Origin: Heterotrichella gracilis
Taxonomy: Eukaryota; Sar; Xanthophyceae; Tribonematales; Xanthonemataceae
Direction of reading: 5' to 3'
DNA length: 64,000 nucleotides
Assembly (NCBI GenBank): GCA_032358255.1
Contig: JAULBX010011100.1
Coordinates: 1 to 64,000 of the forward strand
Part shown: in pieces, positions 24,082 to 33,700 of the stretch
How the letters are laid out: each line of letters opens with the position of its first letter
Numbering within the stretch: position 1 is the first letter of the stretch
Notes under the pieces: model-generated
Seen by the model: only the letters and a program-made list of their open reading frames with translations
What the model was told of the DNA's origin: nothing
Databases searched by the model: none
Made by a program: the position numbers and the translations under genes

Positions 24082-27000
24082 TCACACCCTGCTGATATCC
24101 CTCCCGAAGATCTTGGTGCGCACCCAGTCGGTCCCCACCAGCACCTGGTTGCGCAGGCTGACCTGGCTCAGGGTCTCAAAGCCCTTCCACATCAGACCCG
24201 CGGTGTACCCCGTGATGGGCCCGATGGTGGGCACATCCATCACTGCCTGGTCGGACCCCACGTAGGCCAGGCTGCCCTTGTGGAAGTACTCAAAGGGCTT
24301 GGTGCCCTCCGGGATGGGCTGGCCGGGGCGGACGGCGCCCTTGGCCATGAGGTCGGCGAGGTACTCCCCTTGCTGCCGGGCCACCTGCAGGAGAGGGAAG
24401 GAAAATGCACTAAATATGCTGAAAAAAATAATTGAAAAACAACGGACGTAAATCAAGATAATAACGAATCGCAGTTATTAGTAATGTTAATATTTTTGAA
24501 TAAATAAACAACTTATTATAGCCAGGAGTGCCCTCAGCTCCCAGTGAAGTGGTTCCTCATCTTCAAACCCCCACGCCTGCTGGCAGCACCACCAGATCTT
24601 TGTCACACCACCCCTCCGCCTCCACCACCACCCACCTGCCCCGCGACTGGCGCCACCCTCAGCCCCTTCTCCCTCTCCCCCCTCCTCCACCACCCCCACC
24701 CCCACCCACCTGCGCCGTAGCGGGCAGCGCCCGCAGCCCCTTGTCGATCTTGGTGAGCAGCTCCTCAAACTGCACCTTGCTGAGGCTGGAATCAGCGTCC
24801 ATGTTGCCATAGATGGAGCCCATGGGGCCGTCCCCGTTGTTGGCGGCGCCGAATGCCTTGCGCACCAGGCCGCCGAACCGGTTGCTGCCCACCTTCCTGC
24901 ACACGGGTGGGGGGAGGCGTTGAGTATCGTTTTGCAAATTGAATGAGAGTCTGGTAATGATCACATTACATCTTCATTTTGCCAATGCACATGTACCAAT
25001 CTAACCCACCCACCCAGGAAGCGCGCGTGCTCCGCCAGGTGCGGGAAGTCCTTATGTAGCAAAATGCATGGCATTTGAACTGACTACCATTTAGTGAATT
25101 TAAATGCACCCACCCGTCCAGGATGCGCGCCTGCTCCGCCAGGTAGCAAAATGCCATTTGGGTAATTATTTTCTGACAATCATTGTCAAGACTTACCCGT
25201 CCAGGAATCGCGCGTGCTCCGCCAGGTGCGGGAACTCCTTGGACGCGTCCCGCATCACGTTGCGCAGCTCCTCAAGGCACAGGCTGCCATCCCCGTTGGT
25301 GTCGGCGCGCTCAAACAGCTCAGCGGCCTTCTCGAGGGCCATGGTCTGCTCGATGGTGGCGGCGTCGCCCACCGCGTAGATGCTGCCGTCGGAGCCTTTC
25401 ACCTGGGGGTCGAGTTGGGGATTGGATTTGGATTTGGATTTGGATTTGGATTTGGATTGGGGTGGATATTTGCTGTTGGTGCCCTTCACTAGGGGGCTGA
25501 ATGGGGGGTTGGGATTGGGATTGGCACTGGTGACGATGCTGCGCCAAGCCTAAACCTTCAACTCTTAAGCCCTCCTCACCCACCCACCTCCAGGTACTCG
25601 TCCCTTGACAATGCTACGCAAACCCTAAACCCTATCCCCTCCTCTCCCACCCACCTGCAGGTGTTCACCCATAACAACGCTGCGCAGACCCTAAACCCTG
25701 AACCCTCAACCCTCCTCACCCACCCACCTGCAGGTACTCATCCGTGACGATGCTGCACAAACCCTTAAACCCCAAACCCCAACCCTAAACCCCAACCCCC
25801 CCTTGCCCACCCACCTGCAGGTACTCATCCGTGACGATGCTGCGCCAGTGCGTCTGGCTGCCAGCTGGCAGGCGCTGCTGCAGCTGCCGCACCAGGGGGT
25901 TCATCGCCACCCCAGTGGCCCACACGCAGGCCCCAAAGGGGATGTCCTCGCTCTCCCCGCTTTCTCCCACTATCGTCACCGCCCTGGGGCTCACCGACTG
26001 CACGCGGCTGTTGAGGACAAGCTCGATGCCGTTCCTGGGCGTGGGAGGATGGGTGGCGGTGGTTAAGAGGTGAGGGGAAGGATGGGGGTATGAGGTGAGG
26101 GGACTCCAAGTATGGGTAAGAGGAGAGGTTAGTGTGCGCCTGCATTTCATGCACTGTGCGTAGATGAGATAATTGTGCATTGTGCTTTGTAGCACAATCT
26201 TAGTAGCACATTTTTCACGCAGTCCCTGAATGCCACGCTCGCCCCCTCAACCCTTGAACACCTTGGCGGTGAAATTAGAGATCGCCCTGTCGTAGGTTGA
26301 CAGCACGTGCGCCTGCAGCTCGATGAGCCGTATGATGCTCATTAATTAAAACCCATCATGCCAGCCCCTGCCACCTTTCCCCACCACCACCCCACCAGCA
26401 CTTACAAACCAATCCCACCCTTCATCCCCTCACCTCTTGAACACCTTGGCGGTGAAGTTTGAAATCGCCCTGTCATAAGTCGACAGCACATGCGCTTGCA
26501 GCTCGATGAGCCGTATCATGACAAATGGCATAAGGTCGGGGTACAGCTTGCGTAGGTCCTCGAATATCATGTCATGCAGCTCGGCTGCCACCTCCACCCC
26601 TGTGGGGCCCCCTCCGCAGATGACAAAGGACAGCAGCCGCCGCTTCTCCTGGAGCAAGCGGGTAACATAAACCATATTAATATATGAAAATAGTGATGAA
26701 AAGATGGCAGATACAAAGACAGCCGCCGCTTCTTCTGAAAGACGTGGCTAACATGAACATTATAATATAAAAATGATAATGAAAAGATAAAAAAAAGAAG
26801 CAGCCGCTGCTTCCTCCTGGAGGTGGGGGGGCGGTGTGTAGTGGTGGTTGGGTGCAGTGGTGAGGTGGGGGAAATGGCAGGCAGGCAAGCCAGGCGTGGG
26901 GGCAAGGTGGGCTGATGTACATCAGTTGCTGCAAGATGGAGGATCCACGCTGGATGCGTGTGTGGGTGGAGAAGTGTGTGCCATGCATGGTTGGGTGCGG

Positions 27001-29591
27001 GACGTGGGTACCAGGCACCCCAGTGCTAGGGCCCTGCACAGCACTCCCCCATAAGGCTTAAGGTCCCCCCTAGGGTTTAGGGTTTACGCCCCACCTCCTC
27101 TGGCGTGGCGGGCAGCGCCGCGCGCTCAAAGCACTCGGACACCTGCCTGCGCAGCCGCGTGGCGTCCTCCACTGACTTGAAGAAGTTGGCGTACTCCTCC
27201 ACCCCCTTGATGCCAAAGGTGTTGTTGGTGCACCCCACCGACACCACCAAAATGTCGTACTTGACTTGGAAGCAGGCCTCCGGGAAGCCAGCATCCTTGG
27301 GGAAACAGGCCACTAGGGTCTTGGTGGCGGGGTCGATTTCGGTGACCAGGGCCTCAAAGAACTCGGCCTGCGGGGAAGGGGGGGTAGGGCTTGAGGATTA
27401 GGGTTTAAGGTGACCAGGGCCTCAAAGAACTCGGCCTGAGGGGAGGGTATGTGAGGGTGGTTGGGTAAGGATGGGTGGGGAAGGGATGGGCACCATGGCA
27501 TCACCATGGCATGGGGTGGAAATTGCGATGATCACGCAACGATCGTGCAGTAATCATCTGATGATCGTGCGATCATCATGCACCATGGCATGGGAATGAC
27601 CATGCGCCATGGCGCACTGGCTCAACAATGGATGACCATGGCAAGAATGGATGTGGCAACACCCATCCGCACACACTACGGTATTGGCACATGTTGCAAC
27701 ACCCGCCATGCCTCAGTACAATCCTATGGCAAGGATGGTCATACGCATGCGCCAGGCGGCCCACCTTTCCAATTGTTATGCGGGGCACTGGCCATACATC
27801 GCCATGCCCCTACCATGCCTTATGGCAGGGATGATTCATGCACATGCGGTTCAAGGTTCAGGGTTTAGGGCATGCGCCAGGCGGCTCACCTTTCCATTTG
27901 TAATGCGGCGCACTGGCTCCACAATGGATCGGCCCTCGCAGGTGCCTGTGGCTGCCGCCGGTAGCAAGGGGGTGTACAGGAAGTAGTTGCGAGGGGACAC
28001 GAGCACCACGTCGTAGTTGTTGCTGCAACAGGGGGGTTTGGGGTTTAGGGTTTGCTGCAACTGGGATGCACCAGGACAAGGGCACGCTTTGCCCAACACA
28101 TTTCACTAGCTTGATCAGGACTTTGGCCCCTGGGACGTCTCCTCCGTAGGTTTGTTGCCCTCTTGAGTGCACGCCCCAGCTGGTTCAGTCAGCTGGCTGA
28201 TTGACAGAGCTTCTCCCCACCCTACCCCCCAGCCCCCAACCAGCTTATATATTCAGAATGGCATAGGCCTGTCAAGAAAAGAAAGGCGGGTGTGCGGTAA
28301 GCTGTGTCATGGCGGCTGCCACCCAAACTGTTGATGCTGGAATGCTAGAACACCGTCTGACCTAACCACCTCCAACCACCGAACTGTTGCCACCCTGCCC
28401 GCCAAGCCCCCCCGACCAGCTGCCAGTGTCCACATGGCAGTGCACCCACCAGGTCTGCTTCTTGAGTGACTTGAGCATACTGACTGCGCCCCAGCCTGAG
28501 CCCAGGACCACCACGCGGGGTACCCCTGTCTTTGGCTTCTTCTCGTTGTATGTGGGCCAGCCACTGAGGCCGGTGGCCTCCTTGCCCTGTGAGGCAAAAC
28601 CATGTGGTCAAGAGGGGATGGCGCTTAGGGTTTAGGCCAAACCGTGGTCAAGAGAGGATGGCGTTTAGGGTTTAGGGTTTGACCATCTGTACCGCTTGCC
28701 AGCCGCTGATGCCGATGGCTTCCTTTCCCTGCCAGGTGAAACCGTGGTCAAGAGAGGATGGCGTTAGGGTTTAGGGGTTGGGGTTTGACCAACAGCACCA
28801 CTTGCCAAGGGTTTAGGGTTTAGGGTTCAAGCACCACTTGCCACTTCCTTGCCCTGCGAGGCGAAACCATATGGTCAAAAGCAGGGGTGTCAACGAGCAC
28901 GCGCGTAGGGTTTAGGGTTGGGCCACCAGCACCACTTGCCGCAGTGGACCAACAATATGCTGCTGCACGTGTGTATGTGAACCCCCGGGTGTAGGTACCT
29001 CCACAGGACAACACACAGGCTTGCGGTGTTGTATGGGGTCGTCCCGAGCAGCCATGTGCAGCATGCAGTCAAGACAGCAGCATGCAGCAGGGCCCGCCCT
29101 TGCTACCCAGAGGCTGAATTGATAAGAAAAGTTGGGCTGTGGCTGGCAACTGGGTGCGTTATGACACCGTGGAGTCAGCCCAAGACAGCATGGGCCCGTT
29201 GGGTCAAGACAAACAGGGGTTGATATTCACGCAGCAGCGACCACTTGATATTCAAAGGCGTGCAATACTCCCAACAGCACAACAATAGGCACACCAAGCT
29301 TGTAGTGGGTTGGTTGACGTTGGCTTTTTGCCACCAAAATATATGTTCCAGTGCGGCATGCATGTGGGCAGTCCAAGGTTTTGCCCACGGCACATCCGAC
29401 AACACCCTCACCGTCTCGGCAGGGGCATCAGCTGCGATCGTTGCTGTGCACCGCAGCTGTTTCCTTGCCACCCTTGAGGCCGCCTTTGGTGCCGCAGCCC
29501 TCCTCAATAGGCCCTTCGCCAGGCATGGGTTGGAGGCTCCAAGTTGCCTGCCCGTGAGGGACTGGCAGTTGGTGGCGCCAGCCGAAAGCAT
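24082..29591 (-). CDS. NDA2: Type II NAD(P)H dehydrogenase with EF-hand
   Basis: Exons in transcript order are 29591-29412, 28586-28450, 28022-27890, 27367-27095, 26648-26434, 26034-25815, 25402-25197, 24896-24710 and 24384-24082, for 617 residues in phase. This flavoprotein passes electrons from NAD(P)H to quinone without pumping protons. Landmarks are the FAD site [10 protein letters not shown] (residues 85-94), [16 protein letters not shown], the NAD(P)H site [11 protein letters not shown] (250-260), [19 protein letters not shown], an EF-hand loop with the pattern [12 protein letters not shown] (420-431), and the family C-terminus FGRDISRV. The first 60 residues are rich in Ala, Ser and Arg with no acidic residue until a chloroplast-like [11 protein letters not shown] boundary, so plastid or mitochondrial targeting is likely; plastid is my inference. 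Gene symbol is by analogy with the algal plastid enzyme and is not certain; EF-hands are better known from mitochondrial NDB enzymes. Nearly every intron carries copies of adjacent exon edges. It is divergent to polymerase eta. Confidence 0.9.
24995..25240 (-). repeat. Three copies of the NDH2 exon 7 3' edge
   Basis: The real edge is at 25191-25240 (codons for [14 protein letters not shown] plus donor). Diverged copies are at 25110-25150 and 25010-25065. The two intronic copies share a TAGCAAAATGC tail, showing that one was made from the other. No TTTAGGG occurs in this array. Confidence 0.75.
25422..25457 (+). repeat. TTGGAT hexanucleotide repeat, six units
   Basis: Six perfect TTGGAT units sit in the NDH2 intron between exons 6 and 7. 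I see no sign that the repeat is functional. Confidence 0.9.
25525..25850 (-). repeat. Five copies of the NDH2 exon 6 3' edge, separated by CCCTAAA
   Basis: The true exon edge with donor is at 25805-25850. Copies of CACCTGCAG|GTACTCATCC followed by GTGACGATGCTGCG occur at about 25726-25757, 25652-25686, 25585-25619 and, partially, 25529-25548. In each copy the exon-like sequence stops at the same place and passes directly into CCCTAAACCC-type repeats. Identity to the exon falls from nearly perfect in the closest copy to weaker in distant ones. Confidence 0.9.
26243..26830 (-). repeat. Copies of both edges of NDH2 exon 5
   Basis: About 90 bases of the 3' part of exon 5 (26434-26524) recur at 26248-26340 with roughly one change per eight bases. 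The 5' edge and acceptor (26625-26680) recur at about 26690-26755 and again at about 26785-26825. Exon 5 is therefore flanked on both sides by degenerate copies of its own ends. Confidence 0.85.
27405..27446 (-). repeat. Copy of the NDH2 exon 4 5' edge
   Basis: The exon 4 acceptor edge at 27336-27372 is repeated at about 27410-27446 with only a few changes. GATTAGGGTTTAAGG lies between the two copies. Confidence 0.8.
27600..27920 (-). repeat. Copies of the NDH2 exon 3 3' edge
   Basis: The true edge at 27872-27925 is copied at 27747-27793 and more loosely at 27602-27632. AGGGTTTAGGG lies between the true edge and the nearest copy. The surrounding 27500-27650 is rich in CCATGG and GATCAT palindromic words. 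Confidence 0.7.
28577..28945 (-). repeat. Copies of the NDH2 exon 2 5' edge with TTTAGGG
   Basis: The exon 2 start and its upstream intron (28565-28622) recur in pieces at about 28640-28665, 28695-28760 and 28840-28880. TTAGGGTTTAGG, TTTAGGGTTTAGGG and GTTTAGGGTTTAGGG runs sit between the pieces. This is the richest TTTAGGG stretch in the window. Confidence 0.8.
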
Positions 29592-30782
29592 CGCGACAGG
29601 GACCGACTTTAACTGCAGTATGAGAAATCTTCCTTGCAAAGCCAACCCTTTTCACGTTGGTTGCCACAGCTCAGATCGTTTCAGATGGGGGGGTTGACCT
29701 GGGTATGTGATCCGCGTTCAAATGGTGGTGGGTTGCGTTGCTATCATGAAGAAGAGATGTGCACGTATACTTGCACGCTTGAAGTGTATCGTTTGCCAAC
29801 TGCGACGTCGCACAAACTGATGGCATCCGTGACAATAAAAGAATGGTGTGCAGGCAGTCCCGCCGAGCGGTCGGCGGCAAAATCGCGGTTTCGAAACCCT
29901 AGAAACCCTTTCAAATTCCCTGTTACTTTGGCAAATTTGGCTTAAGCTCTGGGAAGGGTTGAGAGCTTTGATACAACGCTCATCAAGAGGAATGGTTCCT
30001 GTGCGCAACAAATGCTCCCTGCTGCGTTTGGTGGGCAGCCAGTCGGTTACTTCACTGTGCATGCATAACAACGCATTGTAAGCTGTTCCACGACTCTATG
30101 AGCACACTCCTGCACGAAGGAGCCCACAAAGCACAACAAATCTTGGTTTATTCTATCCTCTCAGAAAGCTCCGTATAGTGAACGGTTCACGGAGTTACGT
30201 GTAGGTGGAGCTGGGCGTGCTCCCTTGCGTGCTGAGCTGTGCTGGGCTCGCAGGTATGTCAGCATAGTCAGCAAACGTTGGACGAGACTACGCACGATTG
30301 CCCTTCCAACGTTTTGAAATCAAGGTGCTTCGCTGTTTGTATTGGTTCTCAGGTTGGGATTTGGACTAGACACGAATCGTGCACATGCATGCATATAGCG
30401 CAAGATGTGCACCCCCGACAGGGCAGAGTCGACCCTTCCTTGGGTTCCTTACTCCTCGTATGTTGAAATTATTACGGTCTGGTTTTATATGTCAGACGTC
30501 GTCCAACCACACAGCTTCCAGTGCGACACCTGAAATACCACCAGCCCTGCTTTTCACCCACTGCCAGCCACACAGCCCCAGCCACCTATCTTTTTGTGTC
30601 CCCTCACAGGCCCTACAAGCTCAACGAGCATGGTCCCCTCTGGTGAAAGTAGATGATCGAGACAGGTGGGGACTGAGCCTGGGGACAGGGACTCGACGGC
30701 GCCTGGGTTGCAAGAACCAGGACCCAAAACCGCCAGCCGTTTCTAGGCAAGCAGGGCCCATTCCCCCCCTCCCCCCCTCCAA
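29592..30782. other. Divergent upstream region between NDH2 and polymerase eta
   Basis: The region holds the promoters and 5' UTRs of both genes. Open frames on both strands (for example 29718-30071, minus) have no recognisable domain. No gene is supported. The - strand frame continues open upstream of the NDH2 ATG for 18 codons from a non-ATG codon, without homology. Confidence 0.5.
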
Positions 30783-33700
30783 ATGTGGCATGAGAGCCAC
30801 ACCAGGCGGGTGGTGGCCCACGTGGACCTGGATGCCTTCTACACCCAAGTGGAGGTGGAGCGCGACCCTAGCCTGCGGGGAAAACCCATGGCGGTGGCGC
30901 AGTACAACCCCTATGGCGACCTGCGCACCCTGACGCCTGAGGACGACCGCCTGGTGAATGACAGCAATGGCAGCCTGATAGCGGTCTCATATGAGGCGAG
31001 GGCGCGAGGGGTCAAACGGTGCGCTGGCAAAGCAGCCCTGAAGGCGTAAACCTGACACAGGATAATGGGAACAGCAATTTGTAGTGGTCATCAGTGCAGC
31101 ATATAAGCTACGCCTTTCGGCTGTGTAACAAAACCCTACAGCAATCCCTAGTGCATTAGCCACAGCACACAGATGCCATGGCCACCCTAACCCTAAACAT
31201 TAAACCCACACACTCACGCCGCCTCCCGTACCCCTCATCCCCCCCACTGCACTCCGGTACCCACCCCACTCCCACCCACCCCATGTCACAGGAACATGCG
31301 TGGTGGCGAGGCGCGAGCCCTGTGCCCTGAGCTTCAGCTGGTGCAGGTGCCCACTGCGCATGGGAAGGCCGACCTGACCATATACAGAGAGGGGGGCGGG
31401 AAGGTGAGTGGGGCAAGGGGGGAACGGGTGCGTGATCGGGCTATTTGTTGGGAGAAGGCACATAAAAAGACACGGTCAACATCCTACATCGTGGCTGAAC
31501 GTCCTACATTGTGGTTTTTTTCGAGTGTTCATGCTGAAGGGGTTGTAATGTGAATGATTACTGGTAGTTGGTGTGCAACATGCATTTACAGACCAATTTG
31601 CACTGCCACGCATTTGATTATTCCATGCTACACATGCGGCGTTGATGGCATCATGATTATCGTCAGCGGCATCACCATTACCTTGTATACCACGGGTAAT
31701 AAAACCATGGTGCACCATAATTATGGTGGTGGTGGCATTTACCTTGTAGATTATCAGTATTATTGTATGATTCCGGCAAGAAAGCCAGGTCAGCCATATA
31801 TCACCTTGTATGCCATGGGCTGAAGCATGCCATCATGGTGCAATGGTGATGGTGATCTGAACGCGCAACTTGTATAAATTTCCCGTGTAGGTTGTGTCCA
31901 TCCTGTCCCGCCAGTCGGTGTGCGAGCGCGCATCGATCGACGAGTGCTACCTGGACGTCACCCAGGCGGCGCTGCAGCGGCTGAACCAAGGGGGGGGCAT
32001 GCCGCCACTGCCGGGGAGGGTAGAACAGGTGCATGTGGCGGGGCAGGTGGGTGGTGGGAGATGGTTGGAGGCGGTTGTGAAGGACGGAGACATATTAGGT
32101 ACTGAGTGGAGTGATTTCCCTGGAGCTGCAGGGTAGTGGGCGACGCTGCGGATTCTTGATTCCATATCCTTTTTACATGGTTTCGTTGCTTGAAACTGGA
32201 GGTGAATTGTATCTGTCTATGATTGAACTAAAACATTTTTACAAGCATAAAAACCCGAAATGAGAACTTAAAAACTAAGCAACCAAGTTAAACAATTTAC
32301 CAAATTGCTGATAATATTCAATATAGTCCATAAAGGTTTTCGTCCCCTTTGCAGGAGATCGAGGGCGGTGTGCGCGCCTGGTGGCTGCGCCCCCCCGAGC
32401 AGTGGGCCATGGGCGAGCGCCTGCTGGCGGCTGGTGCTGCGGTGGTTGCCGAGCTGCGCGCAGCTGTGGTTTCAGAGCTAGGGTACACCTGCTCCGCTGG
32501 CGTGGCGCACAACAAGCTGCTGGCCAAGCTTGGGTCGGGGCTGCACAAGCCCGAACAGCAGACGGTGGTGCCGGCGGTGGGGGTGGCAGGTGGGTGGGGG
32601 GCGGTGGCGGTGGGTGGGGGATGGTGCAGTGGGCACTGCGCATGCCTTGCACGTGCATGCACGCAGCATGGGCAAGCGCCATAGAGCATGGAACCGGGGC
32701 CATGTTGTGCACATTGCGTGTGCCTTGGCGCTGGGCTGTGGGGTATGGCTGGTGAACAATCAACCCATCGCCTGCTCTACTGCGCCACATTATCTGCCTC
32801 ACCCCCCACTCCCCCAGGTCTCCTCCACGACCTGCCCATCCCCCGCCTGCGCCAGCTGGGAGGCAAGTTTGGTCAGGAGCTCATGGAGGGACTGGGGGTG
32901 GAAACTGTAGGTGGGTGGGTGCCACTTGGCTGCGCACTTGTATATTAGCAATGCAGCCAAGCGCGCATACTCTGGGCTGTGGTTTAGTGGGCATTGGTTA
33001 GGTGGACAGCTACTTGCTTTTGCAGCAAGGTAGCCAGGTTAAAAGCCACTTGTGCGTACTTTGTGCTATGGTAGGTGTGCGTATGGCAATTACCAGGGTG
33101 TGGTGCAAGTAGTGTTGCAAGTAGGGTGAAGCTCATGAACTTTTTTGTCCCCTTATCTCATCAATAGGTCAACACCCCCCCCTTAACCCCCGCTTTACTC
33201 CCCTGCAGGCCAGCTCGCCGCTGTCCCCCTTGCCCGCCTGCACTCCACCCTGGGCAGCGAAACCGGGCAGCGCCTGGCTGAGCTGGCGCACGGCATCGAC
33301 CTGGATGAGGTGAAACACCGCACCCTTCCCAAGCAGGTGGGGTGCGGCAAGACCTTCCAGGGGAGAAACGCGATCTGCAACCTGGAGGCGGCGCGGCACT
33401 GGCTGGGGGAGCTAGGTGGGTTGGGTGGGGTGGGTGGGGGAGGGGTGCTTTGACTGCGCCTGGCTCTCGCATGACTTAGTGAACTGCCTCCCTACACATG
33501 GTGGCGTTCCTTGCATTCTTCTTTCTAGGCAGGGGTGGGTGTGTCTGTTTGCATGCATGGGTTGACAGAGCTAGCAAGATGGTCTTCCGTTGTCTATTGT
33601 GCCAAATCTGGCAGCGGGAACCCTAAACTCTAAACTACGTCCCTATAGGCAAGGGGCTGGGGATGAGCCTGCTCTAAACCCTAGCAACCCTTGTCCATGG

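Noticed and set aside
25525-28945. TTTAGGG clusters as a sign of a chromosome end
   Set aside because: The motifs are short, in both orientations and inside introns of a conserved gene with genes on both sides, so this is not a telomere.
29718-30071. Minus-strand frame upstream of NDH2
   Set aside because: No homology; it lies in the shared promoter region and is not in phase with NDH2 exon 1.
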